A stretch of 64,000 bases of DNA, taken from contig JAACJG010000004.1 in NCBI GenBank assembly GCA_009917695.1, positions 1 to 64,000 of the forward strand, in the 5' to 3' direction. Within the stretch, counting starts at the first letter, position 1. Each line of letters begins with the position of its first letter. Position numbers and translations under genes: made by a program. Origin of the DNA: Candidatus Rifleibacterium amylolyticum (GTDB taxonomy: Bacteria > Muiribacteriota > Ozemobacteria > Ozemobacterales > Ozemobacteraceae). Positions 1 to 10,437 of the stretch are shown one piece after another. The notes beneath the pieces were generated by a model. It had not been told where the DNA came from, did no database searches, and saw only the letters and a list, made by a program, of their open reading frames with translations.

Positions 1-26
1 TATTGGCGTGAGTCTGGCATAAATGT

Positions 27-60
27 CATTGCGAGGAGCCTTCGGGCGACGAAGCAATCT
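27..60. repeat. REP-like imperfect palindrome
   Basis: Short imperfect palindrome. ATTG at 28-31 pairs with CAAT at 55-58, and CTTCG at 40-44 pairs with CGAAG at 50-54. The wording (CATTGCGAGGAGC ... GAAGCAATCTC) resembles a family of dispersed intergenic repeats seen in many environmental bacteria. Only one copy is visible here, so its dispersed nature is inferred. Confidence 0.4.
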
Positions 61-138
61 CATCGTCAGCAGTGCAGTAACGGATTTTCGTCGAGCTTGG
101 TTAATTAAGACGTCTTCTGATCTTCTTCATAAATTGCT

Positions 139-175
139 GACCGGCTGGCCTCAGACTGAGACCGGCCGGTTTTTC
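139..175 (+). terminator. Rho-independent terminator of an upstream gene
   Basis: A GC-rich stem (ACCGGCTGG at 140-148 with CCGGCCGGT at 162-170, one G-T pair) is followed by a run of T. It lies just before the first complete gene, so it most likely ends transcription of a gene outside the window. Confidence 0.65.
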
Positions 176-208
176 ATTATACGGATTGCACGCTTTCAAA
201 GAGATAAA

Positions 209-787
209 ATGTTGCGCTTCTTCGTAAAAATTATCTTTCTGCTGGCCGCTCTGGTGTTCATTATCATGAAGAATCAAGGCGGCGATCGTCGCGTTTTCTC
301 TAAACAGCAGGCCGAAGAACCAGCCCATCAGTCAGAAATCTCATTTTTCGACGGAAAATATCAGGATCTGCTCAATTCATACAGTTTGCGGCAACCCGGC
401 GATCAATGGCGTCTTGCCCCTTCTCACAACAGCAAAAATCTCGTAAAACTCGACATTACCCATGCATCAGGCAAATATGGCTTACAGGTGCGTGTTTATG
501 ACAATTCCGGCCAGGATTTCGCTGAATTCGTCAAAGGCTACATCGCTGCCTTTCAAAAAGATATGGATAACCCGGAAATCATCGACCAGAAAGATTTCGC
601 AGGCGATGGCGTCGTCGGCACGGCAATTTCATTCGATGGCCAGCAGCGAAATGGCTATTTTCTCAAGAGCTATGTTTTTCCCGGCCAGAAATTTTTCTAC
701 GCCATTCAGGGCGGCTGCCCATTTGCAGACAAAGATATACTCGAACCCGATCTCGATGAAATCGCAGCATCATTCAAGCCACTTTAA
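209..787 (+). CDS. Hypothetical membrane-anchored protein
   Basis: A 192-residue protein with one N-terminal hydrophobic segment (about residues 4-20, FFVKIIFLLAALVFIIM), then a soluble domain that probably lies outside the cytoplasm. The ATG at 209 is preferred over the in-frame codon at 23: the longer version would read through a terminator hairpin, whereas the ATG is preceded by AAAGAGA and opens directly into the membrane segment. The soluble part has a loose alpha/beta pattern, with a stretch around FAEFVKGYIAAFQKDM and a later FFYAIQGG segment. This recalls small stress or chaperone-like domains of the PsbP/DcrB kind, but I cannot assign a family. No operon partner is evident. Confidence 0.7.
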   Translation: MLRFFVKIIFLLAALVFIIMKNQGGDRRVFSKQQAEEPAHQSEISFFDGKYQDLLNSYSLRQPGDQWRLAPSHNSKNLVKLDITHASGKYGLQVRVYDNSGQDFAEFVKGYIAAFQKDMDNPEIIDQKDFAGDGVVGTAISFDGQQRNGYFLKSYVFPGQKFFYAIQGGCPFADKDILEPDLDEIAASFKPL

Positions 788-863
788 ATGTCGATCAGCT
801 GATAAACTCACCAGAGCCTGTAAAGTGACGCCATATTGTCAAATCATATTCATTCAGGAGCTG

Positions 864-891
864 TTTCTGTTAACATGAATTTATGCTAAAC
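864..891 (+). promoter_or_regulatory. Duplicated upstream element, copy 1
   Basis: A 28-base stretch ending in TTTATGCTAAAC lies about 65 bases before the gene at 955. A near-identical stretch (25 of 28 bases) lies before the gene at 3124. TATGCT would serve as a -10 box, but no good -35 box sits at the usual distance. It may be a promoter for an alternative sigma factor or a regulator site. Confidence 0.4.
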
Positions 892-954
892 CGGATTAGC
901 AAAGAATCAAGCTTATGCAGCAGGCATTCTATCAGGAAATTTTAAGGAGGTTAC

Positions 955-1536
955 ATGAAAAAAATAACACCCCTTTTAGTCTTATGGTTATTTCTGCTGG
1001 GCATTGATGCTGCCGCGGCATTTGAGTTGGAAGAAAATAGAGCAAAAATACTTGCTGTAGTTGAAGAAGTTGCCTTGAAGTTCAATTATTATGATGAGGT
1101 ATCAGCTTCCGTTCCCAATTTTATTAAAGGTGACTCCGAAATTGGTGGACAGTGCGCTGACTATGCTTTGGCATTTATAAATTTGTGGAATGCAAAGTAT
1201 CAGCCTAAGGCAAGGCTGGTAATACAACAACAGGGGATTGAGCAGTTTCCTGATGGAATCTATGAGGTTGTTGGCAAAGACACTCAGGAATTGCCATTCT
1301 TAAAAAATCGAACTACATCTATGCTTTACGCATGGAATAATGCCATCGGAATCGCGCATCCAGAACTAGGTGGCTACAAAATTAAGCTGGTAGAAAATGT
1401 TCATGTTAATTCTCACCACGGTATAAAGGACTGGAACAGTAATGGGCCGCATGTCTGGGTTAAGTTGGACTCTGTCAGCGTTGATCCAACCTATGCTGAA
1501 TTTGGCTCACTGCCAGTAATCGGGCAAGATAATTAG
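955..1536 (+). CDS. Secreted transglutaminase-like cysteine hydrolase (putative)
   Basis: A 193-residue protein with a clear signal peptide (residues 1-22, ending AAAA|FELEE) and a strong ribosome site (AAGGAGG) before the ATG. The mature part carries a candidate Cys-His-Asp triad in transglutaminase-like order: Cys67 in GGQCADYA, His166 in GPHVWVK and Asp177 in SVDPTYAE. That arrangement is known from papain-fold transglutaminase-like peptidases, which cut or cross-link peptides or cell-wall material. The core is small and the assignment rests on motif order alone, so substrate and activity are open. A duplicated promoter-like element lies upstream. The following GNAT gene is 59 bases away. 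Confidence 0.6.
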   Translation: MKKITPLLVLWLFLLGIDAAAAFELEENRAKILAVVEEVALKFNYYDEVSASVPNFIKGDSEIGGQCADYALAFINLWNAKYQPKARLVIQQQGIEQFPDGIYEVVGKDTQELPFLKNRTTSMLYAWNNAIGIAHPELGGYKIKLVENVHVNSHHGIKDWNSNGPHVWVKLDSVSVDPTYAEFGSLPVIGQDN

Positions 1537-1595
1537 ATTCGCATGAAAAGAGCTTTTCTCAGACATTTCCTCTGCGTTCGAATCAGGGGCCGAAT

Positions 1596-2165
1596 ATGAA
1601 AGAAATAAAGTATTATTTTGAAACAGAAAGACTCTGTTTCCGTGACTGGAAGGATGAGGATAAACCAGTATTTGCCACTATGAATGCAGATCCAGAAGTC
1701 ATTAAGTATTTTTTGAAAAGATTGGATGAAGATGAAAGTAATAGCTTTGTTAGTAGAATTGAGTGTCATTTTGCTGAAAGAGGCTATGGTCTGTGGGCTG
1801 TTGAATTAAAACAGAAAAAGGAATTTATCGGCTTTATTGGCTTAAGTTATACGAGTTTCGCAAGTGACTTTACTCCATGCATTGAAATTGGCTGGAGGCT
1901 GAAAAGGGACTGCTGGGGCAATGGCTATGCAACAGAAGGTGCAACAGGCTGCTTGTTTTATGGCTTCAATGCTCTGGGCTTGACCGAAATATATTCATTC
2001 ACATCAGTTCTCAATAAAGGATCTGAGCGAATTATGCAAAAAATTGGCATGACCAGAATAAAAGAGTTTAATCATCCAAACATCCCAATTTCCAACCCGT
2101 TGAGTAAGCATGTCTTATATAGAACAGGCAAAAGTGAAATTTCTATTAAAGCGAATGCAGTCTGA
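1596..2165 (+). CDS. GNAT family N-acetyltransferase (RimJ/RimL-like)
   Basis: A 189-residue protein opening with FETERLCFRDWKDED, the typical start of RimL-type GNAT enzymes (the family usually has TERLxLRxW). The acetyl-CoA binding motif is visible as WGNGYATEGA (about residues 108-117). A later segment, LTEIYSFTSVLNKGSERIMQKIGM, is the family's conserved C-terminal helix and strand. These enzymes move an acetyl group from acetyl-CoA to an amine, often a protein N-terminus or a small molecule; the acceptor cannot be told from sequence. The ribosome site is weak. Codon use is A/T-rich compared with the housekeeping genes further on, so this gene may be an accessory gain. Confidence 0.85.
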   Translation: MKEIKYYFETERLCFRDWKDEDKPVFATMNADPEVIKYFLKRLDEDESNSFVSRIECHFAERGYGLWAVELKQKKEFIGFIGLSYTSFASDFTPCIEIGWRLKRDCWGNGYATEGATGCLFYGFNALGLTEIYSFTSVLNKGSERIMQKIGMTRIKEFNHPNIPISNPLSKHVLYRTGKSEISIKANAV

Positions 2166-2276
2166 TCACTTCAATTGAGCAGTAATAATGGTCTTGTCTA
2201 TGACCGGGTTCGTTGCCCCAGCATAAAACAGCTCATATTCACAGTTGCGGCAATGCAGCTGTCTCATCTGCTTAAA

Positions 2277-3047
2277 TTACCAGAGTCTTTTGGCTTTTTT
2301 AGCTCTGCTTTCTGCCTCTGCAATTTTATCGCGAAGGTTTACTGACATATTGTAAGACACCCCAAGCAGCTGTGCCAGTCCTTGCGCCTGTTCAATAAGC
2401 TCAGAATCTGGATTTTCTACGAGATTGCTGACAACAATCTTGCTCAATGAGCCGCGAACGAGGCAAATGAAAAATACCTGTCTTGTGCCAAATATGTGCT
2501 GATCAATTCTTGCATCCAGTTCGACGCTGAGGATATCGCTGAAATTTGCAACAACTGTTTCGGGACCATCGAAAAAAGCCCTCTCAATCGCGCAGACAAC
2601 TTTTCGGTCGAAGTCCAGTTCGTGCCTTAATCCAGCTTTGGCGCCAAAATATACTACTGGGGTGGAGATAAACAAGCCAGTAAGCAAAACTCCAAGTGCA
2701 TAAAAATCAAAGTCATATTTGCTCAGCGCATAGACGAAAGCCGCCAGAGACATCAACAGCAAAACAATGCCACAGCCAAGAAGAAGATCTGAAAGATTGG
2801 TGACCAGGTTTTCAAGGCTGATTCTGCCTGCTTTATTTTTTCCGGATGCAAAGCGTTTCCACGTAAGCTTGCGCTCTACGCTCCATTCTCCGCGAGCGAC
2901 AAGCATTCTCAAAAACAGGTCCAGTAATTTTCTCATACAATCCGGATTCTCTTTCTTGCTTAACCAATGCTGAATATTCCCTGTAACGCATTTACTACAT
3001 ACTGTATCCAGCTCACAATGTGCAATGATAATTTCATTCAGCCTCAA
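2277..3047 (-). CDS. Hypothetical membrane protein with two central transmembrane segments
   Basis: Up to 256 residues if the TTG at 3047 is used. The next in-frame ATG (codon 38, at 2936) is an alternative, and neither has a strong ribosome site. The N-terminus has an HCELDTVCSKC cluster that could bind metal or be spurious. Two hydrophobic segments (about residues 91-109 and 114-133) sit between basic, cytosolic-looking regions. The C-terminal half predicts as a mixed alpha/beta domain ending in a basic helix (AEAESRAKKAKRLW). I do not recognise the family. It is transcribed divergently from the SagB-type gene. Confidence 0.6.
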   Translation of the reverse strand: MRLNEIIIAHCELDTVCSKCVTGNIQHWLSKKENPDCMRKLLDLFLRMLVARGEWSVERKLTWKRFASGKNKAGRISLENLVTNLSDLLLGCGIVLLLMSLAAFVYALSKYDFDFYALGVLLTGLFISTPVVYFGAKAGLRHELDFDRKVVCAIERAFFDGPETVVANFSDILSVELDARIDQHIFGTRQVFFICLVRGSLSKIVVSNLVENPDSELIEQAQGLAQLLGVSYNMSVNLRDKIAEAESRAKKAKRLW

Positions 3048-3077
3048 TGCTGGTCGGTTTGAAGCATTTGAATACAG

Positions 3078-3105
3078 TTTCTGTTATCATGAATTTATGC
3101 TTTAC
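3078..3105 (+). promoter_or_regulatory. Duplicated upstream element, copy 2
   Basis: Matches the element at 864-891 at 25 of 28 positions and ends in TTTATGCTTTAC. It lies about 20 bases before the start codon of the SagB-type gene, so it is well placed to set that gene's transcription start. Confidence 0.45.
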
Positions 3106-3123
3106 TTGACCAGGAGAGAATAA

Positions 3124-3897
3124 ATGTCGGAAATCAGCAATTCTGAGAACCACCTGTCGTATTTGAAAGGCTATACAATCGGAAAAGATTATCCGATGTC
3201 TGATCAGGCAAGAGGAGTGCAGATTCCTGCCTATGAGAAGCCGGTTCGCGAAGGTCAGGTAATCATTACGCTACCTGATGCAACTGCGGTGAAGCTGATC
3301 GAATCTGATGTATTCAAGTGTCTCAACAATCGCGTCAGCTCCAGGGTTTTCAAAGCTGCCGCGCTTACTCTCGATGAACTCTCGTTTCTTCTATGGGCTG
3401 TTCAGGGGGTTAAGAAGAAAGCCGACGACGATCGGCATCAGCACCATGCTGTCAAAAGAACGGTTCCTTCTGCTGGTTCCCGTCATCCTTTCGAAACCTA
3501 TGTGGCGGTGGGCAACGTCGAGGGACTGGTCCCAGGCATTTATCGGTATCTGGCATCGATAAATTCTCTTGTGCTGGAAAGTAAACAAGAGAACCTTGCG
3601 GACAAGATTACAGAAGGGGCCATCGGACAGCGCTTCTGTGGCGCTGCGCCGGCATTTTTCCTGTGGAGCGTTGTACCTTACCGCACCGTCTGGAGATACG
3701 GTCTGCCTTTCTCAATTAAGGCTATAACGCTCGATGGCGGGCATATCGGGCAGAATCTGCATGTCGCCTGTGCTGCGCTCGGTCTCGGAACCTGTATGAT
3801 CGGCGCTTATAATCAACAATACATGGACGCTCTTTTTGGTTTCGATGGCAAAGAAGAGTTCGCCTTTTATATGGCTCCTGTCGGTCGAATCGACTAA
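3124..3897 (+). CDS. SagB/ThcOx-type nitroreductase-fold oxidoreductase
   Basis: A 257-residue protein of the FMN-dependent nitroreductase superfamily, closest in pattern to SagB-type dehydrogenases. Visible hallmarks are LNNRVSSRVFK near residue 70, the flavin-site stretch VPSAGSRHPFETYVAV (about 117-132), PGIYRYLASINSLVL and the C-terminal LDGGHIGQNLHVACAALGLGTCMIGAY. SagB enzymes oxidise azoline rings in thiazole/oxazole-modified peptides, but many relatives act in other redox chemistry. It starts with a good AGGAGAG site. It is followed after 23 bases by a radical SAM/SPASM gene, so the two probably form an operon and may act on the same substrate. No YcaO cyclase or obvious precursor peptide is present. 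Confidence 0.85.
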   Translation: MSEISNSENHLSYLKGYTIGKDYPMSDQARGVQIPAYEKPVREGQVIITLPDATAVKLIESDVFKCLNNRVSSRVFKAAALTLDELSFLLWAVQGVKKKADDDRHQHHAVKRTVPSAGSRHPFETYVAVGNVEGLVPGIYRYLASINSLVLESKQENLADKITEGAIGQRFCGAAPAFFLWSVVPYRTVWRYGLPFSIKAITLDGGHIGQNLHVACAALGLGTCMIGAYNQQYMDALFGFDGKEEFAFYMAPVGRID

Positions 3898-3920
3898 CAG
3901 AGCCCTGTTTGGAGAAAACT

Positions 3921-4928
3921 ATGTTCGGATTTCAATGGCACCTGACTGATCGCTGTAATCGCCGTTGCCGCCATTGCTATCAGGATAACTTCGATTATGG
4001 CGCAGGCGAAGCCTCACCCGAGCAGCGCCGCCAGCTGGCCGCCAGCATTCTCGAGGCGATTCCCGATCAGCCGGTTTCGATCAATCTGACCGGCGGTGAG
4101 CCCCTGTTGCTGAAAGATCTGCTCGATCTGATGCATTATCTCGAAACCTTCGCAAACCTGGCTGACGTGAACATCATCACCAATGGCACGATTCATGATT
4201 CTGAGCTGATTAAGGCTCTGGGAACTTTTTCGCGTTTTGCCATGTTCAAAATGTCACTGGAATCAGGCGACCGCCAGATCAACGACTCTATTCGCGGCGC
4301 TGGTTCGCTGGAACTGCTTCGCCAGAGCATTCCGCTTTACAAGCAGCTTTCTGCACGGCCGGTGTCGTTGATGATGACGCTTTCTCGGGCTAACGCCGAA
4401 ACCATAGCCGAAACGGTCGAGTTTGCCAGAAAAGCAGGCGCCGCCGGAATAATGTTCGAACGCTTCGTTCCTCTTGGCGCCGGTCAGAGCATGTCTGAAG
4501 CAGTTCTGACGGCTGAAGACTGGTATCGGGCAATTGTCGCGATAGGCCAGGTGGCCGGGATCGAAGTCGATCCTGATGAACTGGCGGCCTGTCGAGCTTT
4601 CTGGCTGTGGCTAGATCGCGAACTCGAAGATGCGCTCGATGCAGCCTTGTGCAATCTTGGCTCTGAATCGATGGCGCTGATGCCTGACGGTACGGTGTTT
4701 CCCTGCCGGCGTCTCGAAATTCCGGTGGGCAATCTGCTCAAAGAGCCTTTTGCTGCTATTCGCAGTCGGCTCGCCGAGTGGAATTGCTCAAGAATCAGGC
4801 CCAAACTGCACGGCGATCTCTGCGGAGCCTGCCAGTTCGAAGACTGCCCGGGTTGCCGCGCTCTTGCCCGCGCATTAACCGGCGATTCTTTTGCTGATGA
4901 TCCGCAATGCGTTTTTCAGCGAGATTGA
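3921..4928 (+). CDS. Radical SAM/SPASM domain protein
   Basis: A 335-residue radical SAM enzyme. The CxxxCxxC iron-sulfur motif is at Cys12, Cys16 and Cys19 (DRCNRRCRHCYQ), followed by the SAM-binding segment INLTGGEPLLL. The C-terminal part carries extra cysteines (ALCNLGS, VFPCRRL, LCGACQFEDCPGCRAL), as in SPASM domains that bind auxiliary clusters in peptide- or protein-modifying enzymes. An in-frame TTG lies 12 bases earlier, but the ATG at 3921 has GGAG six bases before it and is preferred. It directly follows the SagB-type gene. The pair recalls peptide-maturation cassettes, and heme-synthesis SPASM relatives look similar. The substrate is unknown. Confidence 0.85.
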   Translation: MFGFQWHLTDRCNRRCRHCYQDNFDYGAGEASPEQRRQLAASILEAIPDQPVSINLTGGEPLLLKDLLDLMHYLETFANLADVNIITNGTIHDSELIKALGTFSRFAMFKMSLESGDRQINDSIRGAGSLELLRQSIPLYKQLSARPVSLMMTLSRANAETIAETVEFARKAGAAGIMFERFVPLGAGQSMSEAVLTAEDWYRAIVAIGQVAGIEVDPDELAACRAFWLWLDRELEDALDAALCNLGSESMALMPDGTVFPCRRLEIPVGNLLKEPFAAIRSRLAEWNCSRIRPKLHGDLCGACQFEDCPGCRALARALTGDSFADDPQCVFQRD

Positions 4929-4939
4929 AAGGCGCATAA

Positions 4940-5530
4940 TTGAATCCTTCAGAACCGATTACTAACATTAAGAATAAGCTTTTACAGCCGCAGATTGCTA
5001 TTGCGGCTCTTATGATTGCAGTGGTCGCATATCTTGAGTGGGCCGGCCGCAGTTGGCTGGCGCCAGATAACAGTCTGCTAGTCTGGTACGGCGAGGCCAA
5101 TGGTCCGGCTACTTCACAACATCTGTTAGATCCTTACAGTTTTACGCACTTTCTTCATGGTTTTGCTTTCTGCTGGCTGATCATGCTGGTGGGAAAAAGG
5201 CTCTCGCATCTCTGGCAGCTGACCTTTGCGATTGCTCTTGAAGCTGGCTGGGAGATGCTGGAAAATTCTGAAGCCATCATCCGGCGCTATCGTGAGGCTA
5301 CAATAGCTCTCGGCTATAATGGCGACAGTATTATAAATTCCTTGAGCGACATTCTTGTTTGTTCAATCGGTTTTATTGTCGCAAAAAAGTTAGGCTTCAA
5401 AAAAAGCCTGCTTCTGTTTGTGCTCGTCGAGCTTTTTCTGCTCATCTGGATAAGAGACAGTCTTACCATTAACGTGATTATGCTGATCTGTCCGGTTGAA
5501 GCTATCAAGGTCTGGCAGACCGCTGGCTGA
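4940..5530 (+). CDS. UPF0314 (DUF2585) family membrane protein
   Basis: A 196-residue membrane protein starting at a TTG preceded by AAAGGCG. No ATG follows for about 30 codons, so the TTG is the sensible start. The core matches my recollection of the UPF0314/DUF2585 family: SFTHFLHGFAF, then LEAGWEMLENSEAIIRRYREATIALGYNGDSIINSLSDILVC. Several hydrophobic helices (about residues 18-34, 66-84, 130-148 and 153-190) place it in the inner membrane. The Trp-Glu and Asn-Glu-Arg-Tyr-Arg-Glu residues are the conserved signature. Function is not known for the family. It lies 11 bases after the radical SAM gene and probably shares its transcript. Confidence 0.75.
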   Translation: MNPSEPITNIKNKLLQPQIAIAALMIAVVAYLEWAGRSWLAPDNSLLVWYGEANGPATSQHLLDPYSFTHFLHGFAFCWLIMLVGKRLSHLWQLTFAIALEAGWEMLENSEAIIRRYREATIALGYNGDSIINSLSDILVCSIGFIVAKKLGFKKSLLLFVLVELFLLIWIRDSLTINVIMLICPVEAIKVWQTAG

Positions 5531-5543
5531 TTGAGGGATAAAG

Positions 5544-5939
5544 ATGAATAGCTGTGTTGATTTCAAATCGGATATTTTCAAGCCGTTTCTTTCAGATGAT
5601 GCTCAGGTGAATCCCGGTCGACTTGGGGCTGAGCTGGCATGGTGGCTTTCGCGTGAGCTGGCGCAAAAGGGCGTTGAAACAAGTTATCCGCAATATGAGG
5701 ACTGGGGCTGGTATTTGGAGTATGTTGCCGACGATAATGAATACTGGCTTTGCTGTGGTAATGTTGATGGCGAGGATAGCCTCTGGCGGGTTTATCTTGA
5801 CTGCAAGGCCAAAGGATTCTGGGGGCGAAATAAAGCTCCGGTTGAGGGGGCATTCCGTCTTCTTGGGGCTCTCGCTGAGATTCTGTCTGCAACAGAAGGG
5901 ATCTCTGACGTCAGATGGCAAGCTGGAGAATCGGCGTGA
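5544..5939 (+). CDS. Hypothetical small cytosolic protein
   Basis: A 131-residue acidic protein, rich in tryptophan (WWLSREL, DWGWYLEY, EYWLCC, LWRVYLDC, FWGRN), with no signal peptide or membrane segment. It begins 13 bases after the UPF0314 gene behind GAGGGATAAAG, a fair ribosome site, so it looks like the last gene of that operon. The pattern resembles small uncharacterised proteins found beside other enzymes, but I cannot name a family. Confidence 0.6.
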   Translation: MNSCVDFKSDIFKPFLSDDAQVNPGRLGAELAWWLSRELAQKGVETSYPQYEDWGWYLEYVADDNEYWLCCGNVDGEDSLWRVYLDCKAKGFWGRNKAPVEGAFRLLGALAEILSATEGISDVRWQAGESA

Positions 5940-6143
5940 AAGCTCCTGATCTGTTTTGCAGCAGCCGACCTTATTTAAGATGCACCTGCTGATTTGGTGC
6001 CTGAGATTAGCTGCATAGCGATTTGCCCTATTATGGTCCAGGAGGCCTGATGCATTGCATCTGGATCGGCCGGAGCTAAATTTGATTGCAAACCATCCGG
6101 ATGATATGTACATGAATTTTATAAAAAATTCTTCGCAAAATAG
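5940..6143 (+). other. Spacer before the 23S promoter; no 16S rRNA
   Basis: No convincing gene is visible. A minus-strand reading frame over 5592-6113 only shadows the upstream gene. There is no 16S rRNA 3' end, anti-Shine-Dalgarno sequence or spacer tRNA, which shows that the 23S gene here is not the downstream part of a standard rRNA operon. Confidence 0.7.
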
Positions 6144-6172
6144 TTGACACTGTCATCGAAGAATGTTAAGAT
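6144..6172 (+). promoter_or_regulatory. Promoter of the 23S-5S unit
   Basis: A perfect -35 box (TTGACA, 6144-6149) is followed by a 17-base spacer and TAAGAT (6167-6172). It lies about 160 bases before the mature 23S start, with A/T-rich sequence upstream that could act as an UP element. A hairpin in the leader (6273-6294) follows. Confidence 0.85.
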
Positions 6173-6272
6173 GAACTTCCTGCCCCGGCGAGGCAGTCCA
6201 AAAAGCGCCGAAGCTCATTGACAATAATATCCGATGAATAAACATCCAATTAAAGGTCTTTTTGATTAGGTT

Positions 6273-6294
6273 GTATGCGCTTAATTGCGTATGC
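6273..6294 (+). other. Leader hairpin before 23S
   Basis: GTATGCGC (6273-6280) pairs with GCGTATGC (6287-6294) with two wobble pairs around a six-base loop. Placed in the transcribed leader, it may help processing or antitermination of the rRNA transcript. Confidence 0.45.
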
Positions 6295-6333
6295 AGCACA
6301 GTTAAAAAGTTGAAAATGATCGAGTGCTTATAG

Positions 6334-9381
<3,048 letters not shown>

Positions 9382-9632
9382 AACCAGACTTTTTCGTGCT
9401 CGTAATCGTAATCGTTCTCGTAATCGAAAATTTCGATTGCGATACCGATCCCGATTCCGAAACCGATTAAATCTGAATCTCGATCATGATGCATACCGAT
9501 AGTTGAATGTTTATTAACAGGATATTTATGGCCTGGTGCCAGCCTTTGGCACCAGGCTTATATTTAAGTTGACCGGCCGGCGCGATTGCAGACGAGTCTG
9601 CAGCCAAGCCCAAAGGCCGTGAAACTACAAAA
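9382..9632 (+). other. 23S-5S spacer with short-period repeat and strong hairpin
   Basis: The spacer is about 250 bases, long for a 23S-5S gap. At 9399-9475 it holds a short-period run of CGTAATCG and CGATT-type units. At 9531-9557 lies a perfect 11-base hairpin (GCCTGGTGCCA with TGGCACCAGGC) followed by a T-rich stretch, which could be a processing site or a partial terminator. No tRNA and no gene. Confidence 0.6.
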
Positions 9633-9752
9633 TTTCCTGGTGGTTATTGTCTTGAGGAAACACCTGATCCCATTCCGAACTCAGCAGTTAAGCTCAAAGA
9701 CGCCAATGGTACTGCGGGGGCAGCTCCGTGGGAGAGTCGGTCGCCGCCAGGT
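9633..9752 (+). rRNA. rrf: 5S ribosomal RNA
   Basis: About 120 bases with the standard 5S pattern: TTTCCTGGTGGTTATTG at the 5' end, GATCCCATTCCGAACTCAG in loop B/helix III, GCAGTTAAGCTC, and GGTCGCCGCCAGG closing helix I with the 5' CCTGG. It follows the 23S gene by about 250 bases and precedes a strong terminator. Confidence 0.93.
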
Positions 9753-9756
9753 CTAT

Positions 9757-9796
9757 GGAGCCCCAGCATGATTCGTGCTGGGGCTCCACCCTTTTA
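9757..9796 (+). terminator. Terminator of the rRNA unit
   Basis: GGAGCCCCAGCA (9757-9768) pairs perfectly with TGCTGGGGCTCC (9776-9787) around a seven-base loop, followed by ACCCTTTT. A partial copy of its right half recurs near 10298-10318. Confidence 0.9.
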
Positions 9797-9844
9797 GGCA
9801 AATGGAGTCTGAGTCTCGGCGACCGACCCTCCCACGCGTGGGAG

Positions 9845-9876
9845 GTCTTTGCGCCTGTATCCTCAGGCGCAAAGAC
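9845..9876. repeat. Perfect inverted repeat
   Basis: GTCTTTGCGCCTG (9845-9857) and CAGGCGCAAAGAC (9864-9876) form a 13-base perfect hairpin with a six-base loop. It has no T-run, so it is not a standard terminator. Confidence 0.7.
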
Positions 9877-9890
9877 ATACGCGACATCCT

Positions 9891-9931
9891 GTCGCTAAGT
9901 CGGATCGCTGCCAGAAGCGATACAAACCCTG
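9891..9931 (+). repeat. 41-base direct repeat, copy 1
   Basis: Begins GTCGCTAAGTCGGATCGCTG and ends in CGATACAAACCCTG. It is identical to 10248-10288 apart from one base. Confidence 0.8.
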
Positions 9932-10247
9932 TAAGCTGTTGCAAGGCCTGAAGACGGGTTTGCTTTTTCGTAAGCTTGTGAGCGAAGCGAATCGCTGGAG
10001 AAAAAGCATCCCGTCTGAAGGCCGCAGCCCATGAATAGATCTGAGTAGTGAGTTTTATTATCGCAAAATACTTCTTTGCATCTGAATCCTCAGGCGCTTC
10101 GGCATAAGGCCATCCGTGGCCAAAAAGTCGGTCGCTCTGCGAAACAGGTATAGTAGAGAGCAAAGTTCGATATTATCGTGCGCGCCTGCCCTGCGTAGCT
10201 TCAGCGAAGCAGGGTAATCGTAATCGTTAGTCGTTTCCGCGTCCACA

Positions 10248-10288
10248 GTCGCTAAGTCGGATCGCTGCCAGAATCGATACAAACCCTG
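10248..10288 (+). repeat. 41-base direct repeat, copy 2
   Basis: Second copy of the repeat at 9891-9931, with one substitution (AATCG in place of AAGCG). It is followed by a partial copy of the rRNA terminator, so the duplicated unit was probably longer. Confidence 0.8.
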
Positions 10289-10321
10289 AAAGAATTGTGC
10301 TGGGGCTCTCACCTTTTTCAG

Positions 10322-10355
10322 ATGGCTCTTATTGCCGCCAGGCAATTAGAGCCAT
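10322..10355. repeat. Long hairpin in the post-rRNA gap
   Basis: ATGGCTCTTATTGCC (10322-10336) pairs with GGCAATTAGAGCCAT (10341-10355), with one mismatch and a four-base loop. A second hairpin, ATCCCGC with GCGGGAT, follows at 10359-10376. Confidence 0.65.
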
Positions 10356-10437
10356 GTGATCCCGCGCAGGCGGGATAGGCTGATGGAGTCGGCGTCTCGG
10401 CGACCGCACGCCTTGAGTCGTGGTGGTTGGGTTTATG

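Larger units (their letters stand above)
9797..10437. other. Repeat- and hairpin-rich intergenic region
   Basis: About 640 bases without a supportable gene; frames here lack start signals and overlap the repeats. It contains a perfect 13-base hairpin (9845-9876), two copies of a 41-base direct repeat, a 15-base hairpin with one mismatch (10322-10355), a 7-base hairpin (10359-10376) and a second copy of the GTAATCGTAATCGTT run (about 10214-10228) also seen after 23S. The phrase AGTCTCGGCGACCG-like near 9811 recurs near 10394. The pattern suggests local duplication of the sequence after 5S. Confidence 0.6.

Noticed and set aside
9399-9475. CRISPR-like array after 23S
   Set aside because: Units are under 10 bases and irregular, with no unique spacers and no cas genes.
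9753-10163. 136-codon minus-strand frame after 5S
   Set aside because: Overlaps the rRNA terminator and several hairpins and repeats; no start signal.
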